Shown: positions 37,095 through 47,500 of the stretch, one piece after another
Position numbering within the stretch: the first letter of the stretch is position 1
How the letters are laid out: each line of letters begins with the position of its first letter
Assembly: GCA_016213845.1 (NCBI GenBank)
Contig: JACQZN010000014.1
Span: 62,001 to 126,000 of the forward strand
Reading direction: 5' to 3'
Source: Candidatus Wallbacteria bacterium
GTDB taxonomy: Bacteria > Muiribacteriota > UBA6191 > JACPRK01
DNA: 64,000 nt
Made by a program: the position numbers and the translations under genes
The notes under the pieces: model-generated
The model's input: only the letters and a program-made list of their open reading frames with translations
Told to the model about the DNA's origin: nothing
The model's database searches: none

Positions 37095-37531
37095 CGTTCG
37101 TCGGTGTCGGAGCGCGGGATGATAGTCTAGTCGCGCGACGCGGCGCAAGCGCGACGCGGCTGCCGGCTGCCGGTTGCCAAGAATCTTGGCATGTCCCGAA
37201 GGTTGTACTCGTTCCTCTCAGGGGCTCCGCCCCCGAACCCCTGCCAAGGGGCCAGAGGCCTCGAGCATGGATGGTTCTCCGAAGAGCCGCATGAGTACTT
37301 GTTGTACTGAGATCGTCGTGGGGGCCTTGCCCCCACACCCCCAGCAGGGGAACTCGTTCCCCTGCACCCCTGTTTTCTTCCAGTCTTTCGCGTTATCGAA
37401 GCTCGCCGGAGTCGGCGGTGCCTGAGTTGCTCTTCGAAAGATTCATCAATGCCTCAGGATACGGGTATGGGGACAAGATCCCCAGCTCCGAGATCAAGGA
37501 CCCATCCACTGACACGCACCCGGGAAACGAC
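37095..37531. other. Intergenic region with GC-rich hairpins before mobA
   Basis: 437 bases between the FUSC gene and mobA. It contains several short palindromes: GGGGCTCCGCCCC at 37221-37234, GGGGGCCTTGCCCCC at 37320-37334, and a perfect nine-base stem CAGGGGAAC/GTTCCCCTG at 37345-37364 with a two-base loop. The same GGGG...CCCC style occurs near 22380. No coding region is convincing, although mobA could in principle start upstream at 37418. Confidence 0.6.
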
Positions 37532-38134
37532 ATGAGGAAATCTCACGAGCCCGGACTCTCCGCGGCCATCCTGGCGGGCGGGGCCAGCAGCCGATTCGGG
37601 ACCAACAAGGCGCTGGCGCTGCTGGACGGGGTGCCGCTGGTGGCGCGCGCCGCGGCGACGCTGGCCCAGGTGAGCGCGGACGTCTTCGTGGTGGCCAACG
37701 ACCCGGCGCCCTATGTGGCGCTCGGGCTGCGCGTCTTCGCCGACCCTTCGCCCGGGTTCGGACCCCTTTCGGGCCTCGACGGCGCGCTGGCGCACGCGCG
37801 GCTGGAGTCCGTGTTCGTAACCGCGTGCGACATGCCGTTCGTTCACGCGGCGCTGGTCCGGGAGCTGGCACAGGCGCTGGGCGGCTACGAGGCCGTGATG
37901 CCCGAGTCGGAGTCGGGCGTGGAGCCGCTGCACGCCGTGTACGCGCGCTCCGCCGCGCCCAAGCTGCGGGCCGCGATGCAGGCCGGCGCCCTGCGCCTGC
38001 GCGAGCTGCCGCAGACCTTGCGCACGCGCGTACTGCCGCTCGCCTGGGTCAAGGAGCAAACAGGCGGCCTCGACCCTTTCGCCAACGCCAACACCCCTTC
38101 GGAGCTGGCTCGGCTCGCCGCGCGCGCGGGCTAG
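37532..38134 (+). CDS. mobA: Molybdenum cofactor guanylyltransferase (MobA)
   Basis: 200 residues from ATG 37532, which fits the family length of about 195; the in-frame start at 37418 would add 38 residues with no homology. The nucleotidyltransferase motif is seen in AAILAGGASSRFGTNKAL (residues 11-28), then PLSGLDGALAHA and the metal-binding ACDMPFV. MobA attaches GMP to molybdopterin to form the bis-MGD cofactor. Its stop codon lies inside the left direct repeat that bounds the BREX island. Confidence 0.9.
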   Translation: MRKSHEPGLSAAILAGGASSRFGTNKALALLDGVPLVARAAATLAQVSADVFVVANDPAPYVALGLRVFADPSPGFGPLSGLDGALAHARLESVFVTACDMPFVHAALVRELAQALGGYEAVMPESESGVEPLHAVYARSAAPKLRAAMQAGALRLRELPQTLRTRVLPLAWVKEQTGGLDPFANANTPSELARLAARAG

Positions 38135-38175
38135 CGCCTGAGGGTCGAGAGCAAGAGCATCCCGGCTAGCGTGGC
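38127..38175. repeat. Left direct repeat of the BREX island
   Basis: 49 bases matching 57744-57792 at 48 of 49 positions (40 perfect at the start, one mismatch near the end). It begins four bases before the mobA stop codon. It duplicates the last codons and stop of the gene at 57748-58530, so it looks like a duplicated insertion target. Confidence 0.9.
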
Positions 38176-38224
38176 GAAGCACTCGAGGATGAAGCGCTTG
38201 GTTTGGTACTCGCCGTCGTCCCGC

Positions 38225-40360
38225 TTACCCTTCCGGCTGGGCTATCACAAGTCCATCCTGCAAGCTCCATCTGACGGGCTCAGTTAGACAGGCAGACACG
38301 GCTTCTGCGTCGGAAGCTCGGCGCCGTAGCACGGTGTATGCGAGGGGCTGCGGCAGACATCCGGAGAACTTCAGTTGCTCGATGGCGCGTGGGTCGATCG
38401 GAGCCTGCAGACTTCCCTCGGTCTCGGCAGCGCGCTTCCGGAGGGCCTCCAGGAGGTCCATCGGCGCCCGCTCCTCGGGCAGCTCGATCGAGAGGTTGTC
38501 GACCTTGCCGCCTTGCCGCCCGGCAGTGCCCAGGGCCGCGGCCAGCGTCATGTTGGCCAGGAGACCCGCGAAGGTCCACCAACGGAATCTCCCGCTGCCA
38601 TCGGGCATCACGGAGGTGCAGGCCTCATCCACCCAGGAGAACTCGGAGCGCAGGTCCTTCAGCGCCTCGTTGGCCCGGCGGGTGAGAGTCGCCGGTACCT
38701 GTCCGGTCAGCAGCACTCGACGCATAGAGCGGCAGTGCTCGAAGGAATCAGGCCGACCGGGGCCCAGCCATCGGGACAGGCCTTCCCCCTTCGCCGGCTC
38801 AGCGAAGGCCTCCTGGTGACGCCAGTCGATATTGGTGACGCGCCAGCTCCGGCCGGCCAGCAACAGGATCGGGGTCTGACCTTCCGGGCTGACGAAGGAG
38901 AGCGGATGGACTTTCCCGATCTCGGTTCGACCATGCAGAACCGCGAAAAGCGGTTCGCCCGTGAAGACCGAGCAGAGCTCCATGAAATGCCGGTGCCCAT
39001 ATCGGCGCTCGGCTTCGGGGCCAAGGGACAGGAGACCCTCCTCGCGTACCAGCCAGCCGTGGGTAATCAGATGCGCTAGCACTGTTGACACGTCATCGGC
39101 AGGTAGGGCGGCCCGGGCCGGAAAACCTGCAAGCCACTCCGACCAGAGACGGTCGCCGATCCGACCTTCCTGCAAGCAAATTGTCATGAGCTGCTGGGCC
39201 AGGACGTGAAAGGGTAGGAGTGGTGGGCGGACCGGGTCGATTCTGCCGTCGGCCCAGAGGACCGCCTGGCCGGCCGCCCGCAGCAGTTCTTGTGGAGTCG
39301 TGGCCAGGAACAGACAGTTACGAACGGTGCCTGCTCGCCGCCCCGTCCGCCCCATCCTCTGGAGGAAGGACGAGACCGACGGCGGCGCGTCGAGCTGGAT
39401 GACGCGGTCCAGGTCGCCGACATCGATGCCTAGCTCGAGAGTGCTGGTCGCCACGATGACGCAGTCCGAACGCTCGGCGAAGGCACTCTCCGCCTGCCTC
39501 CGTTCGTCCACACCGAGAGAGCCATGCGATACGAACGTCTCGACTCGGTGGCCTCGCAGCAGGGCTGCAAGCTGCTCGACCCGGGAGCGGCTGTCGGCGA
39601 ACACCAGCCGCTTTTCTCCGCGATGCAGTCTCGACACCAGCGTGGCCGCGTTCTCCAGCGTGCCCACGTGATCAAGGGTGACCTCGGCCTTCGTCAAACC
39701 CGCGTCATTCGGCGAGACAACACGTCGAGCCTCGGGACCCTCGCCGGCAAGCCACTGCAGCAACTCACTGGGGTTTCCGACGGTGGCCGATAGCCCCAGC
39801 CGTTGCACGGGACCATGACCGCCCAGTCGAGTGATGCGCTCCAGGACCGCCAACAGGTGCCACCCGCGATCATCGCCGGCGAAAGCGTGAATCTCGTCTA
39901 CAACGGCCACCCTGAGATCCTGCAAGAACTCTCTTGCTCCCGAGCGCGTCGACAGCAGGATAACCTCGAGGGATTCCGGTGTGGTCAACAGCACATCCGG
40001 CGGGTCGGAGAGCAGTCGCTGCCGCGCACCGCCGCCCACGTCGCCATGCCAGAGCTCCACGCGCCGGCCCACGAGCTGGGCATACCCGTGGAGCCGCGCC
40101 TGCAGGTTGTTCAGCAGCGCCTTGATCGGACAGACGTAGACGACGCTCAGGTGGCGCCAGTCCTCCGTCAGCATCCTCGAGAGCACCGGGAAGAACGCCG
40201 CCTCCGTCTTGCCGCCGGCTGTCGGCGCGTTCAGCAAGACGTGCTCCCCGTCGAGAATCGGGCCCAGGGCCGCTTCCTGCAAGGGGCGCAAGCTCCGCCA
40301 ACCCAGCGTGTTGACGATGTGATGCTGCAGGGACGGATGCAGCCGGTCGAACGCGCTCAC
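38225..40360 (-). CDS. brxHI: BREX type 2 helicase BrxHI (Lhr-like DEIH helicase)
   Basis: 711 residues from GTG 40360, where GTGA overlaps the brxD stop. It is a superfamily 2 helicase of the Lhr-like group: Walker A NAPTAGGKTEAA (about residues 44-55), motif II VVDEIHAF (about 153-160), motif III LGLSATVGN, and motif VI QRMGRTGRRAG (about 334-344). The second half (about 370-711) is the winged-helix and C-terminal region of this helicase type. BrxHI is a type-2-specific BREX protein. It is the last gene of the operon and ends 50 bases from the left repeat. Confidence 0.93.
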   Translation of the reverse strand: MSAFDRLHPSLQHHIVNTLGWRSLRPLQEAALGPILDGEHVLLNAPTAGGKTEAAFFPVLSRMLTEDWRHLSVVYVCPIKALLNNLQARLHGYAQLVGRRVELWHGDVGGGARQRLLSDPPDVLLTTPESLEVILLSTRSGAREFLQDLRVAVVDEIHAFAGDDRGWHLLAVLERITRLGGHGPVQRLGLSATVGNPSELLQWLAGEGPEARRVVSPNDAGLTKAEVTLDHVGTLENAATLVSRLHRGEKRLVFADSRSRVEQLAALLRGHRVETFVSHGSLGVDERRQAESAFAERSDCVIVATSTLELGIDVGDLDRVIQLDAPPSVSSFLQRMGRTGRRAGTVRNCLFLATTPQELLRAAGQAVLWADGRIDPVRPPLLPFHVLAQQLMTICLQEGRIGDRLWSEWLAGFPARAALPADDVSTVLAHLITHGWLVREEGLLSLGPEAERRYGHRHFMELCSVFTGEPLFAVLHGRTEIGKVHPLSFVSPEGQTPILLLAGRSWRVTNIDWRHQEAFAEPAKGEGLSRWLGPGRPDSFEHCRSMRRVLLTGQVPATLTRRANEALKDLRSEFSWVDEACTSVMPDGSGRFRWWTFAGLLANMTLAAALGTAGRQGGKVDNLSIELPEERAPMDLLEALRKRAAETEGSLQAPIDPRAIEQLKFSGCLPQPLAYTVLRRRASDAEAVSACLTEPVRWSLQDGLVIAQPEG

Positions 40361-41673
40361 AGGTCCAGCTCGACGTCGTCGGGGGTCGTTGCCGCCCGGG
40401 CATTGCGCTCCATGAGCGTCAGCTCGGCGTCAGCCAGCGTCAACTTGTAGTGGACTCGAGGATCGAACTCCGGAAACTGGTCGATCCGATCGAGCACGTC
40501 GGCGACCAACTTCTTGAGGAATATCCTCGGGGCCACACCCACTCGCCCCCCCAGCTCGCCCGTCACCGCGCACGCCAGAGCACTCACGTAGGCATCATCT
40601 GCCATGCGGCGCAGGCGCTCCGGAGATCTCGAGTGCTCGACATAGAGGTCCCGAACCTTGTTGCCGACCTCCTCGAGCGCCCCCTGGCTGAAGCCCGGCA
40701 ACCGCACCTGCACCGCCCTGGGGTTGTCGAACCGGGCGTCCGTGGCGAAGTCCACGTGCAGGCGTTGCGCCAGCGGCGGCAGACGCTGGACGCCCTGCGG
40801 CCCGTCGAAGAAGCTGGGCGTTCCGGTGACAACCAGGTAGAGGCCCGGAAACCGGCCCGAGTCGACGTCGTCGATGAGCTGCCGCAGGGAGTTCAACCCC
40901 CTGTCCCGGACATCGCCGCGCACGCGCTGAAGTGTCTCCACCTCATCGAGAACCACCAGCAGCCCCGGACGTCCGGAATCCCGAAGGGCCACCAGCAGCC
41001 CTTGCAGAAAACAGAGCGCGCCGAAATGATCGACCTCTCCCCGCAGCCCGGCGACACGCTTCACGCTGGCCCCCACGTTGGGCTGTCCCGCCAGCCAGGC
41101 CAGGATGCCCTCTGCCCCCGCAGTGTCCGATCCGGCCACGGCCTGCCTGTAGCCCCGAAGCGCCGCCGCGAATGCCGGGGCCATCCGATGAATGTCCGCG
41201 AGCCTCGATTCCATCAGGCTGGCCGAACGCTCCATCAGCAGGTCAGTCTGAGATTCCTGGACTTGCCCCTCAGCCAGGACATCTTGCTCGAGCGCGTAGA
41301 ACCACCCGTCGACAACGCTGCGGAGCGCGCCCTCGGCTGTCTCGGCCGTGGCCAGCCGCTCCATCATCCGGCGGTACACGGTCTCCAGCCGGTGGAGCGG
41401 CGTCTCCGTTTCAGAAATCGGAACCTCCGCGGTGGCCCACCCCCTCGAGCGAGCTCTCTCCTGCATCCAGCGGGCGAGGAACGTCTTGCCGCTACCGTAT
41501 TCCCCACGAATGGCTTTGAACACTGAACTACCGCGCTCGACCGCATCGAGGTTCTCGAGGATGGCAGGCTCGAATCGTTCCAGACCCACGGCCAGGCAGT
41601 CAAGGCCGCGAGTCGGTACCGTCCCACGCCTCAAAGCATCCACTATGTCGTTGCGCCGTTGGGGACTGAGCAT
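40357..41673 (-). CDS. brxD: BREX system ATP-binding protein BrxD
   Basis: 438 residues. Walker A is GEYGSGKT at about residues 57-64 and Walker B is LLVVLDEVETL at about 238-248, followed by a sensor-like NSLRQLIDD. This is the AAA-type ATPase found in BREX type 2 and 3 loci, where its exact job is unsettled. The start ATG 41673 lies 27 bases after the pglZ end, and the stop overlaps the helicase start by GTGA, so the two are translated together. Confidence 0.92.
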   Translation of the reverse strand: MLSPQRRNDIVDALRRGTVPTRGLDCLAVGLERFEPAILENLDAVERGSSVFKAIRGEYGSGKTFLARWMQERARSRGWATAEVPISETETPLHRLETVYRRMMERLATAETAEGALRSVVDGWFYALEQDVLAEGQVQESQTDLLMERSASLMESRLADIHRMAPAFAAALRGYRQAVAGSDTAGAEGILAWLAGQPNVGASVKRVAGLRGEVDHFGALCFLQGLLVALRDSGRPGLLVVLDEVETLQRVRGDVRDRGLNSLRQLIDDVDSGRFPGLYLVVTGTPSFFDGPQGVQRLPPLAQRLHVDFATDARFDNPRAVQVRLPGFSQGALEEVGNKVRDLYVEHSRSPERLRRMADDAYVSALACAVTGELGGRVGVAPRIFLKKLVADVLDRIDQFPEFDPRVHYKLTLADAELTLMERNARAATTPDDVELDL

Positions 41674-41700
41674 GGGGAGGCTTGAGACTGGGCGGAGAGC

Positions 41701-44551
41701 TCAATCGAGCCCGAACTGGGTCTCAAGCAACTTGCGGTTGAGCTCGATGGTGTCCGAGGGCTCGTCGACTTCGAGCACCGAGCTGCCGTCGACATTCAGC
41801 AGGCGCCGCAACGTGGCCAGCACGCCTTGCAATCGCAGGGCTGGCAGCTCCAGCTTGTGGGCCAGAGCAGTCCTTGTCAGTTTGCCGCCGTGAAGGTCGA
41901 GGGCAGAGAGGACTTGGCGGACACGGTCCTCTCCGATAGGAGTTCGCTGGATCTGTGCCTGCTGGGCCTGGTAAACGGATGAATCCATCAGTCGATCCAG
42001 CCACTGGGGGGCAGGGCGCTGTACAGGCTGCACTCCAGAGGGTTTGCTGCCCTTCGGCGAGTGGCCTCGACATCCGGGGCGAAACGACCTCCTCTCGGGC
42101 TGCCGGAGTCTCCGTGTCGCGGAGCGACGGCAAACTCGAGCAGGCGTCGAGAGCAGTGGCGCCATCCCGGCCCCTCTGCGTATCGGAACTCAGCAACGCG
42201 AACTCCTGTTCCCACCAGATCGGAACCGTCGACGGGGCCTCGGCCCATCCTTCAGGAGGCACTGAATGAGTCGTCAGCACCACCAGCGGCACCAGTACTT
42301 CCTGGGGAGTAACGCCGCCGTGATAACCGTGCCGTTTCATTCCGTAGCGCAGTTTCTCGGTCCACGGAACGATGATGGAACCGCCGCGTCCGCCCAGGAT
42401 GCGGGGACCCCTGAGCACGACCTCGCCGGCTCTGAGCTTGCCGTCATCCGCCCGCCAGCGGTCGCCGCCCGTGTCATCCGGTGCCGCCACGCAGTCTCGC
42501 TCCAGCACGTGGCCATGGTCGCTGGTCAGTACAACGATGCGGCCTGCCAGCTTGGCGGTCTCGAGCAATTGGCGCAGCAGCGGCACCGTATCTCCACTCC
42601 AGCGAACGGCCAGTTGATCCCCCTTTGCCAGGTGGTCGTCCACGGCATTGAGCACGACGCCGACGACCCTCTGTCGTGTGTTGCCAAGGGCAGCGACCAC
42701 GGGGTCGGCGAGACCACCCTCTCGATCATTCAGCTCGGCCTTGTGGAACAGCGCCGGCGCATTTCGGGACCCGCTGGCGTTGACCAAACCAGGATGCTTC
42801 ACGAACCCCTGGCGTTCTTCGTTCTGCCCACCAACGGCAAGCTTGCCGCAGAGCAGGCTGGTCCGGGAGACTTCGGTCTTGCTCGGGAGACCTGATAGCA
42901 CGAGCAGCGGGTCCTTCCGCCCCGAAGGCAGAAGCTCGATCCATCCCCTCATATCGAGGTCGGCCACCAACTCCCGAAGGATGGGATGGCCCACACCGTC
43001 GAGCACAAGCATCAGCAAGGGCGACTGGCTGGCCAGAGGTGCCACGACCTCGTCCAGGACCTGCTCCACGGTCAGCATCCCCGGCACGTCAGCACTCGCC
43101 GCGCAGAGCTGGACCAGGGATTCGCCGAACCGCTGGTTCTGAGCCTCTCGTAGCTCCAGGAGCCGACTTCTCAGCTTCCTCAGACTCCGGTTGAAGGTTG
43201 GATTGGAATCCCCCTCCCAGAGCACTGACCGGGCCCAGTCTGCGTAGCTCCCCTCGGTGGCATAGCTTGCGGCCATCTTGGCCAGAGAGTCCGGCGTGCC
43301 CGGCATCGCGGGGGCCGAAACGAACCGGCAAAGACGCCAGGCCATCTGAACCGTACGACGTCGGGCCGCATCGACGCGCATCAGGGCGTGCATCAAGAGA
43401 AATGCGGCCGCAGTGTCGACCTCGGAGAGGAGGCTGGAGGCTTGAGGCTTGAGACTTGAGGCTGGAGGCTGGAGGCTTGAGACTTGAGGGGTGAGGCCTG
43501 GGGCTGCGGGCTGCACGCTGGCTTCCAGCAGCCGGTCTATGGCGGCGGCGAAATCCTCCAACCGCTGCTGCAGGCCCATCGGCGAGAAGTCGCTGCCGCG
43601 AGCGAACGGCTCCGCACGAAGCTCTCGCAGGACGTCGTCCAACCGGGCCAGCACGTCCTGAACATCTCGCTGCCCCGGACGGAGCAATCGCTCCTTGGCC
43701 AAGTCTGCGGCCAGCGAAGCCCACAGGCGGCTGTCCTGGGTCGAGGGGGCCGACCCTCCCAGGTATCGTTCCAGACGAACCTGGCAGTCGCGCAGGGCCG
43801 CGCGGAGTGACTCGGAATCCCCCGCCATCTCGTCAGCCCTCTCCGGGTCCACGGTCTCGAGCGCCAGCCCCAGAGAAAGCGCGTCGGCGCCGTGGCCAGC
43901 CTCGACGGCTCTCAGCAGCAGCGCTCCCAGGGGACCGGCCGACGACTCCAACCACGTTCGCAGGTCCGACTTCATTTCAGCCGAGGCGTCCAGGAATGCC
44001 TTCACGCCGGTTGGATTGCAGGTCCACCGGAGGACGGCCTTGGCGTCGGGCCGCCCGCTCGAGAACTCCAGCGCGCTCTTCAGGATGACGGCCCACGCGG
44101 TCTCGGCGTCGAGGACTCCGCCGGCCACTGCCGGATAGCCGTCCGGATGGGCCTGCTCGATGAGCTGGTCGGACATCCAGCTCAACCCGACAAGCCTCGG
44201 GTCCAAGCTCTGCGCGCGAAAGAGCTCGCAGACGATTTCCCAGCGGTCGATGAGCTCCAGCCGACCTCTGGCCAGACGCGCCAGCGCATCGGCTCCCAGC
44301 TCCGCCTCCTCCCGATCCGTGAGCAGCACCGCCAGCTTGCCGCGCAATTCGGGATCGGTCATGGTCTCCCGGAACTCCAGCACCGACGGGCACCAGACCA
44401 CGGGCACTCTTCGACCGCCAACCTCCAGATCCGGCGGGCCGGCCCAGGCGCTGCCCGCTCGGAGTCCGATCCTCGTGGCTGCCGGCACTTTCTGCAGGAT
44501 CGCCGCGACCTTTACCCGAAGCTGCGACGGCGTCGGCGTGGCGAACTTCAC
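41701..44551 (-). CDS. pglZ: BREX type 2 PglZ (alkaline-phosphatase-superfamily protein), 3' frameshifted
   Basis: PglZ is the core phosphatase-superfamily protein of BREX. It starts at GTG 44551, overlapping the pglY stop. The metal-site motifs are present: MLVLDGVGHP (about residue 517), VLTSDHGHVL (about 679) and KRHGYHGGVTPQEVLVPLVV. The frame as sequenced stops at 41723 (942 residues) with a nonsense-like Pro/Arg-rich end. The expected C-terminus (QWLDRLMDSSVYQAQQAQ to the stop at 41701) lies in the next frame. The break is at a run of six C (plus-strand G run 42006-42011). One C fewer would give a normal protein of about 949 residues. It also carries a 56-bp heptamer repeat (43431-43486). 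Confidence 0.9.
42006..42011 (-). other. Six-C tract at the pglZ frameshift
   Basis: A homopolymer (G on the plus strand, C on the coding strand) just before the codons for QWLDRL. Five C would join the two pglZ frames; six C, as here, ends the protein with about 95 wrong residues. Confidence 0.8.
43431..43486. repeat. Heptanucleotide tandem repeat in pglZ
   Basis: Eight seven-base units close to AGGCTTG (variants AGGCTGG and AGACTTG). They form two 28-base blocks that differ at one position. On the coding strand they encode a seven-residue period (SSLQPPA, SSLKPQA). Seven is not a multiple of three, so a change of one unit would shift the frame. Confidence 0.9.
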
Positions 44552-47500
44552 GGCTGCCTCTCCCTGCGCAAGAGGGTCCAGGTAAGAGCGATTCGGTTAT
44601 CGGCATCCGACTCCAGTTTGCCCTGCAGAGTCCGGAACAGCTGTCGGGCCTGGTCGAGATCGAGGCAGGGCTCTTCACCTTGTTCGACAAGCTTGACGCC
44701 CGGCGATGCCCGAGGCGGATCCTGCTTGTGAGGAACCGGCGTTGGAGGCGGCTCCACTCCTGCATTCCTCGGGGCAGGCTTCCCCCCGGATCCGCCCGGT
44801 GGCCCGCCCGTGGGCTGCGCGCTGGCAGCCTGCCCCAGCAGCCGTGTGGCCTCTCTCTCGGCACTCTCCAGCACCGCGGCCAGCCCTACCGCGTACTCGT
44901 CCTTCGTCAGGCCATCCGTCAGCCGTTGCCGAAGAGGGTCGACGCTGGTGGCGTGGACTCCTCCCAGCGTCAGCGCCGTTTCGAACAGGGCCCAGTTGGC
45001 CGATTTCAACGCCTGGAGAACGACCTCGGCCTTGGTGATGCTGTGAGCCATGGCCTCCGCGGACGTTGTCAGACTGGCCTTGGCCCACACCGTCGCCATC
45101 GCGCCATCGGAAGCCGCGTGCAGGCTTTCGAGCAGCGCGAGGGATGCGCGGGCGGTCTTCATCCGGTTCGTCCCTGCCGCATCGAGGCCGAGCGCCTTCA
45201 TCCGCGTCTCAAGCTCGCGCACCAGCGAGCTCGCGGGGCCCCGCAAGTCAGCGGCCTTCTGCCGGGACTGGGCCACCAGCTCGCTCACGTTGGATGCATT
45301 GCGCAGCGGCGACACGGTCAATCCCAGCACTTTCGCTGCGCGTTCGCAGGCAACTCGATAGTCCTCGGCCGGCGGCAGCGGTTGCTCTCGCAGTTCCACG
45401 TCGTCGGGAATCCGGCCCAGCGTGACAGCCACGGGACCTCCGTGGAGGTGGAACGAACGACTGGTCTGCTCGGCAAACACCAGGATGAGCAGATCCTGCA
45501 CCTCCGGGGGCAGACCCATCGGGTGCGGTTCATCCGTCCAGGCGCGAAGCTTCGCGACCGTGAGAGGTCCCGGTTCGGCGGCGAGCTTCCGCTCGAAGTG
45601 CTCCTTCCAGTGATGGCCCAGGACAAACGGGCCGTCGTGCATCTCGCCAAGCTTCAGGGGTTGTGCGATTTCCTTCATCATGGAGCGCAACGGCTTGTCC
45701 ACGATCACGCGGCCATCCGGCTGTTCGAGGGCTGCGCGCACCTGATCGAGCACCTTTCGCAGCACTGCCGGTTTCACCTCGTCGCATCCGAATTGAGGAT
45801 GGGCCGGGAACTGGCTCTCCAGCATCTGCCCCATCAAATGGACGAACGCCTCTCGAAGGTGGGCGCCAATCGGTGGTCGCGGCGCAAAGGACGGGTCCAA
45901 GGACACGAAATGCTGGGCCAGGCTGTGCGTCTTATCCAGCATCCCCTCGCGCGCGGGGGCCACGCCGTAGGCCGCCTCCAGCACTTGCACCAGTTGCTCC
46001 CGCAGCTCTCGTTGCTGATTCTCCAGCAGAGTCCTGGCTGCCTGGCGGTCGACCGCCCTCAGGTGTCGCGTGGCGTCTTCCCACCGGTTGCCGACCAGGA
46101 TGTGATCCAGGATGACCAGCTTGCCCAGTCCGGCCTGCGCCTGCAGGCTCAGGAACGACGGCACGCAACAGACCGTGCGGGTCGGCCTATTGTTCACCCG
46201 GAAGGCCTCGAGCCGAGCCAGGTCGTCGCTGGGGCCGTGTCCCGGGTCGTCGAACGGGAAATCGAAGACGACCTTCCAGACATCTTCCTGCGAAACCAGC
46301 GACGAGTCGGGCAGCCGATCGCGATCCCGCAGGTTGCCGAACAGCACGTCCATGAGGCGCCGAGTCCCTCGCCAGACGAACTCGTGCCGGTTGAACAGCG
46401 TGTCCTGCGCCTGGAGCCCGATCTGACGGAACAATACCTCGCGGACCTTGGCCTGCCGGTTCCCCGTGTTGTCCACCGTGCGCCCAGCTTCCAGGATGCC
46501 CTCGGTGTCCACGCCGGAGAGCTGCACGGTGATGGTCGGGTTCGCGGCTTCCTCGCCAACGCGAATTTCGCCCACTTGGGCGGCCCACTTGCGGACTCGC
46601 GTCAGGACCGCCGAGCCTTCGTTTCCCGGGATGGGGGTGCGAATCGTTCCGTGGTTCAGGGCCGCCAGCCGGGCCGCCGTCAGGTCGCGGAAGGCTTCGA
46701 CGTCCGGCACCAACGCCGACAGCAGCAACGTTTTCACCAGGCGGTCGTCGGTCCTGAACGCGCGCACCTTGGCGTGCTCGGGCGCGCTGTTCGACAGTTG
46801 CTCCAGCCGCACGCCGTGCTCTTGCTCCAGCAGGGGCAGCAGCTTGCGGTGGTAGAGCTGCTTGGCGTTTTCGAACTGCCGTCGCATCTCCTCGCTGAAC
46901 GGCTCGTCGCCCTCGGCGATCACGTCGTAGAGGTCTCCCACCGGAACGAGATCGCCCAGCTGTAGCGTCTCCCGCTGGTTGACCAGTAGCTGCAGCATCA
47001 CCTTCAGGGCCGTGCGCTCTCGCTGTAGCATCGACGATAGCGCGATGAGCGCCTGGACGAAGGCCGGGCTGAACGGGTAGATGTCGCGGAACTGGTCGCG
47101 GTCACCCTCGGAAGTGAGGAGGACTCTCATGACCTCTTCACGGGCGCCGGCAGTCTGCTCGAAGGCCCGAGCGAGCTCTCCGGCAGCCTTCTCCGACCTG
47201 GGTTTCAGGATGCGCCTGCGGGCGATGGCGGGCAGGTTGCGGTCTTCCAGGGTGACCCTGTCGAACCGGCCCTCCCACCACTTCAGAACATCGGCGAAGC
47301 TGAGCTGGCTGGCGCCCGGCACGTGCTGGCCCACCAGCTCGCTCAGGTCGCGCTGGCGTGCGACAAAGCTGACCAGCGGCACCGGGCGATCGGCGGTGCC
47401 GGATTCCACCAGCTTTGCTAGTTTCGGTCCCTCACGGCTGACGAACTCCTGGTCGGCCATGCGACTGGCCAGCCACAGGATCAACTCGTCGAGGAAGAAG

